The notes under the pieces were generated by a model. It was not told the origin of the DNA. It did no database searches and worked only from the letters and a program-made list of their open reading frames with translations. A program made the position numbers and the translations under genes. Shown piece by piece: positions 18,541 to 26,070 of a DNA stretch of 46,163 nt (position 1 is its first letter; each line of letters opens with the position of its first letter). Source of the DNA: Gemmatimonas sp. (GTDB lineage Bacteria > Gemmatimonadota > Gemmatimonadetes > Gemmatimonadales > Gemmatimonadaceae); the NCBI GenBank assembly GCA_011390885.1, contig JAABRO010000018.1:1-46163 (forward strand). Reading direction: 5' to 3'.

Positions 18541-19572
18541 ATGGAACTTGGCATCTATTCGTTCGGCGAAACCGATCCGCGCGCCGTGCACGACCCCGCG
18601 GTGGCCGCGCAGCGCACGCGCGACCTCGTGGAGGAGATCGTGCTCGCCGACCAGGTGGGACTCGACGTGTTCGGCGTGGGCGAACATCACCGCGCCGACT
18701 ACGCGGTGTCGGCGCCGGCGATCGTGCTCGCGGCGGCCGCGTCGCGCACGTCGCGCATCCGGCTCACGAGTGCGGTCACGGTGCTGAGCAGCGACGACCC
18801 CGTGCGCGTGTTCCAGCAGTTCGCGACCATCGACCAGCTCTCGAACGGCCGCGCCGAGATCATCGCGGGGCGCGGCAGCTTCATCGAGAGCTATCCGCTC
18901 TTCGGCCCCGACCTCGACCAGTACGACGCGGCGTTCGACGAGAAGCTGCGCCTGCTGCTGCAGCTGCGCGAGCAGGAGCGCATCTCGTGGGACGGCGAGC
19001 TGCGCCGCTCCATCGACGATCGGGGGGTGTATCCGCGTCCCGTGCAGGAGCGGCTCCCCATCTGGATCGCGGTGGGCGGCACGCCGCAGTCGGTGGTGCG
19101 CGCCGGCATGCTTGGCCTGCCGCTCGCCATCGCGATCATCGGTGGCGCGCCCGATCGCTTCACGCCGTTCGCCGAGGTGTACCGGCGCGCGCTCGCGCAC
19201 GCCGGGCACGAACCGTCGGTGCGGCGGGTGAGCGTGAACTCGCACGGCTTCATCGCCGACACGTCGCAGCGCGCGGCGGAGTTGGCGTTCCCGCCGTATC
19301 TCGAAACGATGGGACGAATCGGCCGCGAGCGCGGCTGGCCGCCGCCCACGCGCGCGCAGTTCGACGCCGAATGCAGCCCGCAGGGTGCGCTGCTCGTGGG
19401 CTCGCCGGCGCAGGTGGTGGACAAGATCCTGTACGAGCACGAGCTGTTCGGGCTTGATCGCATGCTGATCCAGTTCACGGTGGGCCCCATGGACCACCGC
19501 GACGTGATGCGCTGCATCGAGTTGTACGGCACGCAGGTGGCACCCGCGGTGCGGAAGGCGCTGGGCACGTAG
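18541..19572 (+). CDS. LLM class flavin-dependent oxidoreductase
   Basis: 343 residues, luciferase-like monooxygenase fold. It starts [11 protein letters not shown] with [18 protein letters not shown] near 40-60, a motif of F420/FMN-dependent LLM enzymes, then [30 protein letters not shown] and a GRGSFIES segment that binds the flavin phosphate. The C-terminus has [10 protein letters not shown]. It is a TIM-barrel oxidoreductase using FMN or F420; the substrate is unknown. Position just after the sulfurtransferase suggests a common transcript. Stops 22 bp before the convergent penicillin acylase stop. Confidence 0.9.
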   Translation: MELGIYSFGETDPRAVHDPAVAAQRTRDLVEEIVLADQVGLDVFGVGEHHRADYAVSAPAIVLAAAASRTSRIRLTSAVTVLSSDDPVRVFQQFATIDQLSNGRAEIIAGRGSFIESYPLFGPDLDQYDAAFDEKLRLLLQLREQERISWDGELRRSIDDRGVYPRPVQERLPIWIAVGGTPQSVVRAGMLGLPLAIAIIGGAPDRFTPFAEVYRRALAHAGHEPSVRRVSVNSHGFIADTSQRAAELAFPPYLETMGRIGRERGWPPPTRAQFDAECSPQGALLVGSPAQVVDKILYEHELFGLDRMLIQFTVGPMDHRDVMRCIELYGTQVAPAVRKALGT

Positions 19573-19594
19573 CGCTTCGCGCCCGTCTGGTCGG

Positions 19595-22048
19595 CTATCG
19601 CCCCGGTGCCAACACCTCCCGCCGCCGCGTGTGCTGCTCGATGAGATCGCGCGAGTAGTACACGGGGAACACGTCGTTGCGCGCCCAGAGCGAGAACAGG
19701 TCGCGGTAGTGCGGGCTGTCGGGGTTGCCCGACTGGCCGGGCACGTTCATGCCCACGGCGCGGTCCCAGTCGTAGGTGTCCACGAGCAGGCGGAAGCTGG
19801 CGCCCGACGTCTGGTTGTTGCCGGCGCCGGCGGCGAGCACGGTGTAGGCGTTGCCACCGCGCGGGGCGGGGCCCACGTCGAGGCGCGCGCGCAGGGTGTC
19901 GTGCACAGCCGCGCTCAGCGGGTGACGCACGAGCGCGTGCTTGTAGCGCGGCTGGCCGTACTGCCAGTCGTCCATGTCGGCGCCCAGCTGCGTGGTGAGG
20001 TCGGCCACGGCGCGTGCGAGCGTGCGCACCACGAACGAATCGCGGCCGGCCACGGCGGTGGCACCAGGTCCCGCCTCGCTGGCGAGCTCTGGTGCGGCGG
20101 CAATGAGGAAGTCGATGGTGCGCGTCATGCCGAGCGACGACAGATGCGGCCGCGCGGCGCGCGGGATCATGAGCGCCGACAGGTCACGCATGAGACGGCG
20201 CTCCCACGCCACGTACACGCCGGCCGCGATCGATTCGGGAGCGAGCTGCTGGTTCCAGCCGAGCAGCAGTGTGCGCGCGCGTTCGACGGTGGGGTCGCTG
20301 CTGCGCACGTGGCGCAGCAGCGGCACCAGCTGGCGCGCGGGGAGCGACGTCACGTCGTGCTGCAGCGCGATCATGTCGGCGAGCGTGACGCGCGGGTTGG
20401 CGGCGAGCGCTTCGTTCACGCGGTTCTGCCGGAACGGATCGGCCCAGGTGAAGCCGATCGCGTCCATGTGCGGGTAGGTGAACGGATCGGTGAGGTTGGC
20501 GTTGGCGGTGCCGATGAATCCGCGCGCCGGGTTCACTTCGCTGGGGCGCTGCAGCATGGGCAGATAGCCGTCCCACTCGTAGCGCCCGTCGCCCGGCACT
20601 GGCACGAGGCCGTCCCAGGCTTTGCGAATGGGTACGATTCCCACCGCCTGCCAGCCGATCGTGCCGGTGCGGTCGGCCCAGATCATGTTCTCGGCGGGGA
20701 TGTGGCTGTACGCGCACGCGGCGAGGAACTCCTCCCACGTGCGCGCCTGGTTCATGCGCAGGCTTGCCAGGTAGGGCGCGCCGCCGATGTCCATCCACGC
20801 GGCGCGCACCGCGTAGGCGGTGCGTGTGGCCGAGTCCTCGAACACCACGGGGCCGTGGCGCGTGAAGCGGTGCGTCACGATGCGTACGCGCTCGCCCTTC
20901 ACGCGGATGGTGTCCACGACCTCGCGCATGCGCTCCCAGCCGCCCTTGTAGCGGTACTCCTGCGGGTTGGCTGGGTTGGTGGTGTAGACGTAGAGGTCTT
21001 CGGCGTCGGTGGTGAAGATGGTGAGTCCCCACGCACCGTGCTCGTTGTGGCCGATGGAGATGCCGGGAATGGTGGGCTCGCCGCCGCCGATCACGTTCCA
21101 GCCGGGCGCGACGAGGTGTGCCCAGTAGCGGAGCGACGGCGCGCCGATGGCGCGGTGCGGGTCGTTGGCGAGCAGCGGCCAGCCGCTCGAGGAGCGGGAG
21201 CCGTGGATGACCGAGTTGTTGCTGCCGATGTCGCGGCGTTCGTCGGTCTCCATGGCGCGCTGCGCCTCCTGCGCGGCGCGCGAGAGCGCGGCGAAAGCGT
21301 CGGGGGTGCCGCGCGCGGCGGACGCGACGATGTGCTCGGGGCGGAACGTGATGGCGCGGCGGAACGCGTTGTAGCGCGCGAGGATGTCGCGTGAGAGCAG
21401 GGCGCCGTCGATCGCGCTGTCGAGCGCGAGCCGCGGCTGGCGCGGGTGGAAGTGTTCGAGGCGCCGCACCGTGGCCTCGCCCACCGCGTGCACGGCGCGG
21501 CCGTAGTTCAGCTCTTCGCGCACGTTGGCGAGCAGGCCGGCATGGCGCGAGATGACCACGTCGGGGGTCCACGGCTCGGGGAGCGTGCCGAGCAGGCGGA
21601 ACTCGAGCGGGAGCGTGGCCGGGCTCCGGCGGGCCTCGGCGATGTACGCGTTGACCCCGTCGGTGAAGGCGCGGATGATGGCGCCGCCGCGCGGGTGGTA
21701 GTGCGCGAACTCGCGGTCGAGGTCACCGCGGAAGCGGAAGAGTCGCGCGCCAATGTCGCGTTCCACTTCGTCGGGGCCGAGCAGTTCGGCCACGGTGCCG
21801 GTCGCCTGGCGCCGCCACAGCTCGAACTGGAAGAGCCGGTCGCGCGCCGCGTTGTAGCCCTGCGCGAAGAACAGGTCGTGCTCGTTCTGCGCGTAGATGT
21901 GGGCGATGCCGTACGCGTCGGTGAGGACCTCGACGGGCGCGGTGAGGCCGGCGGTGCGGAGCGTGTCGGCACGCGAGGCGTTGACCTGCTGGGCGGGCTG
22001 CGCGGCGAGCAGCGCCGGGAGGGCGAGGGCGGGGAGGAGGAGGCGCAT
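19595..22048 (-). CDS. Penicillin acylase family protein (peptidase S45)
   Basis: 817 residues. A signal peptide covers about 1-20. The alpha chain has DAYGIAHIYA and FAQGYNAARDRLFQFELWRR; the beta chain starts at the catalytic Ser276 in GSNN, preceded by a spacer with RDI. After it come LLANDPH, GGGEPTIPGISIGHN and WGLTIFTTDAED, the family signatures of N-terminal nucleophile amidases. The enzyme would be exported, cut itself before Ser276, and hydrolyse amides: penicillin, acylhomoserine lactones or similar. It is convergent with the LLM gene and divergent from the integron integrase. Confidence 0.92.
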   Translation of the reverse strand: MRLLLPALALPALLAAQPAQQVNASRADTLRTAGLTAPVEVLTDAYGIAHIYAQNEHDLFFAQGYNAARDRLFQFELWRRQATGTVAELLGPDEVERDIGARLFRFRGDLDREFAHYHPRGGAIIRAFTDGVNAYIAEARRSPATLPLEFRLLGTLPEPWTPDVVISRHAGLLANVREELNYGRAVHAVGEATVRRLEHFHPRQPRLALDSAIDGALLSRDILARYNAFRRAITFRPEHIVASAARGTPDAFAALSRAAQEAQRAMETDERRDIGSNNSVIHGSRSSSGWPLLANDPHRAIGAPSLRYWAHLVAPGWNVIGGGEPTIPGISIGHNEHGAWGLTIFTTDAEDLYVYTTNPANPQEYRYKGGWERMREVVDTIRVKGERVRIVTHRFTRHGPVVFEDSATRTAYAVRAAWMDIGGAPYLASLRMNQARTWEEFLAACAYSHIPAENMIWADRTGTIGWQAVGIVPIRKAWDGLVPVPGDGRYEWDGYLPMLQRPSEVNPARGFIGTANANLTDPFTYPHMDAIGFTWADPFRQNRVNEALAANPRVTLADMIALQHDVTSLPARQLVPLLRHVRSSDPTVERARTLLLGWNQQLAPESIAAGVYVAWERRLMRDLSALMIPRAARPHLSSLGMTRTIDFLIAAAPELASEAGPGATAVAGRDSFVVRTLARAVADLTTQLGADMDDWQYGQPRYKHALVRHPLSAAVHDTLRARLDVGPAPRGGNAYTVLAAGAGNNQTSGASFRLLVDTYDWDRAVGMNVPGQSGNPDSPHYRDLFSLWARNDVFPVYYSRDLIEQHTRRREVLAPGR

Positions 22049-22177
22049 GGGCGGTACGATACGCCGCGGGGCGAGGCGCGCCAGCTGCAGGCGGTGTGAG
22101 GGCGCGGCTGCGGTCGAAAGATGGGGACGGCGCGGGAATGATGATGTCGGCGTGTGGCGGGAACCCCATGCTACGGC
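22049..22177. promoter_or_regulatory. Divergent intergenic region penicillin acylase / intI
   Basis: 129 bp between divergent starts, which should hold the integrase promoter. No clear -10/-35 or LexA box. In most integrons attI would be here; the core GTTRRRY sites are instead found after the 3' end of intI. Confidence 0.4.
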
Positions 22178-23152
22178 ATGACCGGACGTCGACTGCTGGA
22201 CCAGGTGCGGGATCGCGCGGCGGTGCGGCGCTACAGTCCGCGCACCACGGAGGCGTACGCGCGATGGATCGTGTCGTACGTGAAGCATCACGGGCGCCAG
22301 CACCCTGCGTCGCTCGGGGCAGCGGCCGTGCGTGAGTTCCTCACGTTCCTGGCGCGGGAGCGGCGAGTCGCCGCCTCCACGCAGAACCAGGCGCGTGCGG
22401 CGCTTCGTTTCCTGTACGCCGACGTGCTCGGAGCGCCGCTGCCGCTGCTCGACGGGGTGGCCCCCGCTCGGCGCCCGGCTGTCCTGCCGAACGTGCTCTC
22501 GCGGGCAGACGTGCAGCGGGTGCTCGCGGTCATGGAGGGCGTGACACAGCTGATGGCTCGACTGCTGTACGGCTCCGGACTCCGGCTGACGGAGTGCTGC
22601 CAGCTGCGGCTGAAGGACGTGGACCTCTCGCGCGGCGAGCTGCGGGTGCGGCGCGGCAAGGGCGGGCGTGACCGCGTCACGATGGTGCCTGAGTCGTTGC
22701 GAGCGGGTCTCGACGTCCAGATGCAAGCCAGCCTCGCGCAGCGTCGTCGCCGCCGCGCGCAGGGGCGTGGTGCCGTGTGCCTGCCGGACGCGTTCGGGCG
22801 GAAGTCGCCGGGCGCGAGCCGACACGCGGCATGGTGGTGGCTGTTTCCGGCGAGCCGCGACTATCAGGACCCGTTCGACCGCACATGGCGCACGCACCAC
22901 CTGCACCAGAGCGTGCTGCAACGGTCGGTGCAGCAGGCCGGACAGCGTGCCGGTCTCACGCAGCGCGTGGGCTGTCACACGTTCCGGCACTCGTTCGCCA
23001 CGCACCTGCTCGAAGCCGGGTATGACATCCGCACCGTGCAGGAGCTGCTCGGGCACCGGGATGTCTCCACGACCATGCTCTACACGCACGTGCTCAACAA
23101 GGGCGGCCTCGGCGTGCGCAGCCCGCTCGACATGGATCCCGCGCGCGGGTGA
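22178..23152 (+). CDS. intI: Integron integrase IntI (tyrosine recombinase)
   Basis: 324 residues. The tyrosine recombinase residues are all present: Arg136 (GSGLRLTE), His267 and Arg270 ([10 protein letters not shown]), His293 (GHRDVS) and Tyr302 (MLYTHV). It also has the integron-specific insertion between the Arg and His motifs, roughly 195-235, with WWWLFPAS and DP after it, and the typical tail [14 protein letters not shown]. Unlike XerC/D this makes it an integron integrase that recombines attI with folded single-stranded attC sites. The ATG at 22178 gives the right N-terminus; a GTG at 22154 is also in frame. The gene reads towards the cassette array, an inverted arrangement. Confidence 0.95.
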   Translation: MTGRRLLDQVRDRAAVRRYSPRTTEAYARWIVSYVKHHGRQHPASLGAAAVREFLTFLARERRVAASTQNQARAALRFLYADVLGAPLPLLDGVAPARRPAVLPNVLSRADVQRVLAVMEGVTQLMARLLYGSGLRLTECCQLRLKDVDLSRGELRVRRGKGGRDRVTMVPESLRAGLDVQMQASLAQRRRRRAQGRGAVCLPDAFGRKSPGASRHAAWWWLFPASRDYQDPFDRTWRTHHLHQSVLQRSVQQAGQRAGLTQRVGCHTFRHSFATHLLEAGYDIRTVQELLGHRDVSTTMLYTHVLNKGGLGVRSPLDMDPARG

Positions 23153-23187
23153 GCAGTGGCCTGTTGGCTGCTCGGCGACGATCGGCA

Positions 23188-23212
23188 TTATGCTGCAATA
23201 TGCGCAGCATAA
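23188..23212. promoter_or_regulatory. Palindrome 1 between intI and attI
   Basis: Perfect 9-bp arms TTATGCTGC (23188-23196) and GCAGCATAA (23204-23212) around AATATGC. The outer sequence (TTATG...CATAACAC) is shared with palindrome 2 at 23299-23326. It could be an operator, perhaps for a regulator of intI or cassette expression, or an integrase accessory site. Confidence 0.5.
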
Positions 23213-23272
23213 CACGGAACAACGGATCAGCTCGCTTGCCGCGGAAGTGGTTGGGCGTAGCTTGGTTAGAGG

Positions 23273-23298
23273 GGGCAAGGCGTCGCGAGGCGACCCCC
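23273..23298. terminator. G/C hairpin downstream of intI
   Basis: GGGGG (23273-23277) can pair with CCCCC (23294-23298) around a GC-rich loop that contains another small palindrome (cgtcgcgaggcga). It is 120 bp after the integrase stop and could terminate intI transcription before the cassettes. No T-run. Confidence 0.35.
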
Positions 23299-23326
23299 GT
23301 TATGTCGCAAAAATGCGTGACATAAC
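23299..23326. promoter_or_regulatory. Palindrome 2 between intI and attI
   Basis: Perfect 8-bp arms GTTATGTC (23299-23306) and GACATAAC (23319-23326), with partial GC/GC inner pairing. The outer halves resemble palindrome 1, so one protein may bind both, about 110 bp apart, between the integrase and the first cassette. Confidence 0.5.
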
Positions 23327-23339
23327 ACCTGGCCCGCAG

Positions 23340-23370
23340 TGATTCCCTGCAGTCCAATTCACGTTAGGGC
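23340..23370 (+). other. Candidate attI site
   Basis: GTTAGGG at 23363-23369 is the first core-like GTTRRR site after intI and directly precedes the first cassette gene (ATG 23399). The sequence before it, GTGATT ... AATTCAC, makes an imperfect inverted repeat of the kind seen at integron simple sites. No GTT core with an attC-like partner arm is seen upstream, which fits attI rather than attC. attI sequences are poorly conserved, so this is an inference from position. Confidence 0.6.
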
Positions 23371-23398
23371 GTCGCAGCAAACTCTATGGAGACACCGA

Positions 23399-23680
23399 AT
23401 GTCCGCGAGTCCCACGCACGCCCCTGATCCCGCGCCACAGCACACGGTGCCGCGACGTTACATCGTTCTCTTCGGCGTGGTATTCGGCCTCATGAACTGG
23501 TTCTTCCTAGGTGCCGTCGCCGTGTTCGAGGGGCGCTCGTTCCTTGATCGTAGCGCCGTACTCTTGCCAGCGTCACTCGCGGCGGGTCTGCTTCTCAGCG
23601 AGTTCCTGTGGCGCCGTCGTGCGTACGTGGGACGGCGAAACGAGCGGTCGACGCCGCCTGCCCCGAGCGACGCGCCCTAA
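23399..23680 (+). CDS. Cassette 1: small two-helix membrane protein
   Basis: 93 residues. Two hydrophobic segments at about 22-45 (IVLFGVVFGLMNWFFLGAVA) and 52-70 (SAVLLPASLAAGLLLSEFLW), with a charged Arg-rich end. Cytoplasmic ends on both sides are likely. GGAG at 23387-23390 lies about 8 bp before the ATG. It is the first gene after attI, and its stop codon TAA is part of the attC core, typical of integron cassettes. No recognisable family; composition is less GC-rich than the flanking chromosome. Confidence 0.8.
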   Translation: MSASPTHAPDPAPQHTVPRRYIVLFGVVFGLMNWFFLGAVAVFEGRSFLDRSAVLLPASLAAGLLLSEFLWRRRAYVGRRNERSTPPAPSDAP

Positions 23681-23768
23681 CGATACGTTGCTGCGGTCAG
23701 CGCTTGTCGGAATGCGCGCTGCGCGCGCAGTTTCACGGGAGCGCTGCTGCAGAACTCCAACGTTAGGC
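23675..23768 (+). other. attC site of cassette 1
   Basis: 94 bp between R'' core CCCTAAC (23675-23681) and R' core GTTAGGC (23762-23768). The inner arms TTGCTGC...CAGCGCT and AGCGCTGCTGCAGAA pair with one unpaired G in the TT-G-CTGC position, the extrahelical base that guides integrase to the bottom strand. Recombination would occur at G/TT of the R' core. Confidence 0.85.
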
Positions 23769-23789
23769 TTACGAAGGCGGCCTCCGTGC

Positions 23790-23818
23790 TTGACACATTG
23801 TATCCACACGGATACGTT
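23790..23818 (+). promoter_or_regulatory. Promoter and operator of the HigBA-like cassette
   Basis: TTGACA at 23790-23795 is a perfect -35 box; 17 bp later TACGTT (23813-23818) is a weak -10. Between them lies a perfect palindrome GTATCC-acac-GGATAC (23800-23815), a likely operator for the HigA-type antitoxin. Transcription would begin about at the toxin ATG (23824), giving a leaderless mRNA. Confidence 0.65.
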
Positions 23819-23823
23819 ATTGC

Positions 23824-24126
23824 ATGGGCGTCTTCTTTCGCACCGCGGAGTTCGATGAGTGGCTGAAAGCGCTCCGAGATCCGATCGGGAAAGCGCGCAT
23901 TCTTGCTCGCATCCGTGCGGCGGAATTGGGTCACTTCGGCGACTCGGCGTCGGTGGGCGATGGCGTCTTTGAACTCCGCATTCATGCGGGGCCCGGCTAT
24001 CGCGTCTACTACTGGCGACAAGGCGCCGTGACGTACTGGCTGCTGTGTGGCGGGGACAAGTCGACGCAACGTCGAGACATCAGCAGGGCGAAGCAGTTGC
24101 GAACTCGCGTGGAGAACGAACCATGA
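23824..24126 (+). CDS. Cassette 2: HigB/RelE-type toxin
   Basis: 100 residues, length typical for the Gp49-like (PF05973) branch of RelE/HigB toxins. Landmarks: EFDEWLKAL near 9, RARI near 27, VGDGVFELRIHAGPGYRVYYW near 44-65 and LLCGGDKSTQRRDI near 74-87. Family members are ribosome-dependent mRNA interferases. The stop overlaps the antitoxin ATG as ATGA. Toxin-first order is typical of HigBA. A perfect palindrome in the promoter and carriage inside an integron cassette suggest autoregulation and stabilisation of the array. Confidence 0.92.
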   Translation: MGVFFRTAEFDEWLKALRDPIGKARILARIRAAELGHFGDSASVGDGVFELRIHAGPGYRVYYWRQGAVTYWLLCGGDKSTQRRDISRAKQLRTRVENEP

Positions 24127-24416
24127 AGAAAGCGATCCCGTTCGATGCCGCTGACTATCTCGACAACGAGGAAGTCATCTCGGAATACCTCAACGTCGCG
24201 CTCGCGAGTGAGCATCCTGATCTCTTTCTGCAAGCGATTGCCGACGTGGCAAAAGCACGCGGCATGTCACAACTCGCCAAGGATACAGGACTCGGCCGTG
24301 AGAGTCTTTACAAGGCGTTGGCCCCGGGGGCCAAACCACGCTATGACACGGTCCTGAAGCTTCTGCGAGCGCTGGGCGTGGAGATGCATACGAGCCCCGT
24401 GGTTCGGGAAGCCTAA
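24123..24416 (+). CDS. Cassette 2: HigA-type antitoxin (addiction module antidote)
   Basis: 97 residues. FDAADYLDNEEVISEYLNVAL is the N-terminal motif of the putative addiction module antidote family; an Xre-type helix-turn-helix follows, about 45-80, with ARGMSQLAKDTGLGRESLYKAL. It should bind and neutralise the adjacent RelE-like toxin and repress the operon at the palindrome 23800-23815. It overlaps the toxin by 4 bp. The stop TAA lies in the attC R'' core GCCTAAC. Confidence 0.92.
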   Translation: MKKAIPFDAADYLDNEEVISEYLNVALASEHPDLFLQAIADVAKARGMSQLAKDTGLGRESLYKALAPGAKPRYDTVLKLLRALGVEMHTSPVVREA

Positions 24417-24533
24417 CGAAACGCTGCTGCCGACAGCGCGATGCGGTGGGCGGCAGGCGGACGCCGCGCTGGCGCACGGCGCCCGTCCGGCCGCATTCTG
24501 TTTGATGCGCTGCAGCAGAGCGCAACGTTACGC
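24411..24533 (+). other. attC site of cassette 2
   Basis: 123 bp between R'' GCCTAAC (24411-24417) and R' GTTACGC (24527-24533). The arms CGCTGCTGC...CAGCGC and GCGCTGCAGCAGAGCG pair with an unpaired G at the same CT-G-CTGC position as in the attC sites at 23675 and 25335. The R' core departs from GTTRRRY at one base. Confidence 0.82.
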
Positions 24534-24553
24534 CCCAATCATGTGAGAAGTCG

Positions 24554-24757
24554 TTGACCTCGACTCTGTCAGAACGTTCAGCTCGCCGCTGGCTCATCTT
24601 CAGCGCCTTGTGCTTCGGGGGCTCGCTGATCCTTGCACCATTTTCAAGCGGCGTGAGCCGCTGGCTGGTGCCGCTCAGTACCGGGTGCACAGCGGTCAGC
24701 TGGTTCTTCCTTTGGCGAGCGGCACGAAGGGCCAGTTACGTGCCGACGGATCCGTAG
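24554..24757 (+). CDS. Cassette 3: tiny membrane protein (TTG start)
   Basis: 67 residues from a TTG start. Two hydrophobic helices at about 13-31 (LIFSALCFGGSLILAPF) and 37-52 (LVPLSTGCTAVSWFFLW), ending with an Arg-rich stretch. No ATG is available in frame; GAGAAG at 24545-24550 is a ribosome-binding-like sequence 3 bp before the TTG, so the start is uncertain. No family recognised. It has the same length as the cassette gene at 26146, which also starts with TTG, but they share no obvious sequence. Confidence 0.6.
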   Translation: MTSTLSERSARRWLIFSALCFGGSLILAPFSSGVSRWLVPLSTGCTAVSWFFLWRAARRASYVPTDP

Positions 24758-24900
24758 GGATGGCATGGCTCCGTCAGATGCCGAGCGCCCTGCTTCGCCC
24801 ACTGGTGACCGACTGCGCTCGCGCAGGTCGTGCCGGGCGCGTTCGGTTAACGCCTGACGGCGGCAAGAGCGGGCGCGACGCCGCGTGATTCAGAAAGCCC
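24758..24900 (+). other. Non-coding stretch in cassette 3, possible decayed attC
   Basis: 143 bp without a convincing gene between the tiny membrane protein and the DUF4258 gene. GTTAACGCC at 24845-24853 resembles an R' core, and GCGCCC/GGGCGC parts could pair, but no R'' core with AAC is found after the upstream stop. Cassette 3 may therefore be a fusion of two ancestral cassettes that lost the attC between them. Confidence 0.4.
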
Positions 24901-25137
24901 ATGTTCAAGACGACAGAATACTTCGCGTACACTCGGGCCAGGGCCGATCGCGCCGCAATTCGGGACGAATGGATCGTGCGGGCGATCGAACATCCGGTTG
25001 CCGAGGCGACCCAAGGGGATGGCCGGATTCGTCGATGGGTCTACATTCCAGAGGCAGGGCGGTACCTCCGAGTGGTGCTGCTTTCGGACGCGCTCACGGT
25101 CCATAACGCCTTCTTTGACCGCAGGTTCGAGCCATGA
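24901..25137 (+). CDS. Cassette 3/4: DUF4258-type toxin-like protein
   Basis: 78 residues. The central motif RDEWIVRAIEHPV followed by GRIRRWVYIPEAGRYLRVVLLSDALTVHNAFFDRRF matches the small DUF4258-like proteins that pair with DUF2283 proteins. Its fold is thought to be RelE/BrnT-like. The stop overlaps the next ATG (ATGA). By gene pairing I infer a toxin; there is no experimental proof for the family that I can cite. Confidence 0.75.
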   Translation: MFKTTEYFAYTRARADRAAIRDEWIVRAIEHPVAEATQGDGRIRRWVYIPEAGRYLRVVLLSDALTVHNAFFDRRFEP

Positions 25138-25340
25138 ACGTCAAGTACTTCAGGGACACGGATACGGCGCTACTCGAATTCTCGGACGCCGAGGTGGAAG
25201 AGACGCGCGAGATCAGTGAGAACGTCTATGTCGATCTCGACAAGGCGGGCAATCTGGTGAGCATGACGATCGAACATGCGGCGACCGTGGCGCGCCTGCC
25301 GCATGTGCGCATCGAGGAGATCGACGCGAGCGCGGCGTAA
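25134..25340 (+). CDS. Cassette 3/4: DUF2283 protein, likely antitoxin
   Basis: 68 residues. KYFRDTDTALLEF at 4-16, VEETREISENVYVDLD at 21-36 and the GNLVSMTIEHA motif at 39-49 are a clear DUF2283 signature. These proteins are found next to DUF4258-like proteins and are taken to be the antitoxin of a type II pair. There is no DNA-binding domain. ATGA overlap with the upstream gene implies coupled synthesis. The TAA stop is part of the attC core GCGTAAC. Confidence 0.88.
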   Translation: MNVKYFRDTDTALLEFSDAEVEETREISENVYVDLDKAGNLVSMTIEHAATVARLPHVRIEEIDASAA

Positions 25341-25427
25341 CGTTGCTTGCTGCAGACGGGCGCACAGTCGGTAGCGCGCTCCGCGCGCATTTGAAGTGAG
25401 CGCCCGCTGCAGAAGCGAACGTTAGAC
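25335..25427 (+). other. attC site of the DUF4258/DUF2283 cassette
   Basis: 93 bp between R'' GCGTAAC (25335-25341) and R' GTTAGAC (25421-25427, a perfect GTTRRRY). Arms GCTTGCTGCAG...GGGCGC and GCGCCCGCTGCAGAAGC pair with one unpaired G at GCTT-G-CTGCAG, again the extrahelical base. Confidence 0.88.
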
Positions 25428-25458
25428 CGCGTCAGTGACTTCGGAGAACTCGTCGAAG

Positions 25459-26070
25459 GTGAGCAAAGACACTGTCATTGATCTCTACGAGCGACACGCT
25501 CAGGCATGGGACCGTGACCGCGGCCGCTCGCTCCAGGAACGTCCATGGCTGGACCGATTTCTGAGCCACGTGCGTCCGGGTGGGACGGTGCTCGATGTGG
25601 GCTGCGGGATGGGCGAGCCGTTGGCTCGTTACCTCATTGACCGCGGATTCAGCGTGGTCGGCCTGGATGCCTCGCCGACGATGATCGAGCGCTGCCGCAC
25701 GCGCTTCCCGGACTCGGAGTGGGTCGTTGCGGACATGCGCGAGCTTGAGCTCGGCCGACGCTTCGACGGGATTCTGGCGTGGGACAGCTTTTTCCACCTG
25801 GCCATGAACGATCAGCGTGGCATGTTTCCACGCTTCGCCTCGCACGCCCGAGAGGGCGCGCCGCTCATGTTCACGAGCGGTCCTAGGGAAGGCGAGGCGA
25901 TCGGTTCTTACTGCGAGGAGCCACTCTACCACGCGAGTCTGAGTTTCTCCGAGTACGCGCAACTCCTGGCCACGAACGGATTCGTGGTGAGAGCGTACGT
26001 TGCTGAGGACCCTGACTGCGGGGAGCATACCATCTGGCTTGCAACCTACGACGCGGAGCCCGTGGTCTAA
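25459..26070 (+). CDS. Cassette 5: class I SAM methyltransferase
   Basis: 203 residues from GTG at 25459; a GTG at 25435 would add 8 residues. SAM motif I LDVGCGMGEPLARYL is near 44-58, then GLDASPTMIERC, and an acidic motif near FDGILAWDSFFHL. It is a UbiE/Tehb-type small-molecule methyltransferase fold; the substrate is unknown. GGAG at 25442-25445 is 12 bp before the GTG at 25459. It is flanked by attC sites at 25335-25427 and 26067-26130, so it is a mobile cassette. The stop TAA belongs to the R'' core. Confidence 0.85.
   Translation: MSKDTVIDLYERHAQAWDRDRGRSLQERPWLDRFLSHVRPGGTVLDVGCGMGEPLARYLIDRGFSVVGLDASPTMIERCRTRFPDSEWVVADMRELELGRRFDGILAWDSFFHLAMNDQRGMFPRFASHAREGAPLMFTSGPREGEAIGSYCEEPLYHASLSFSEYAQLLATNGFVVRAYVAEDPDCGEHTIWLATYDAEPVV

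Noticed and set aside
22178-23152. Integrase as XerC/XerD or phage integrase
   Set aside because: It has the integron-specific insertion with WWWLFPAS and the VRSPLD tail, and attC-type sites next to it.
24845-24853. Functional attC core GTTAACGCC
   Set aside because: No matching R'' core or arms found upstream; kept only as a possible remnant.
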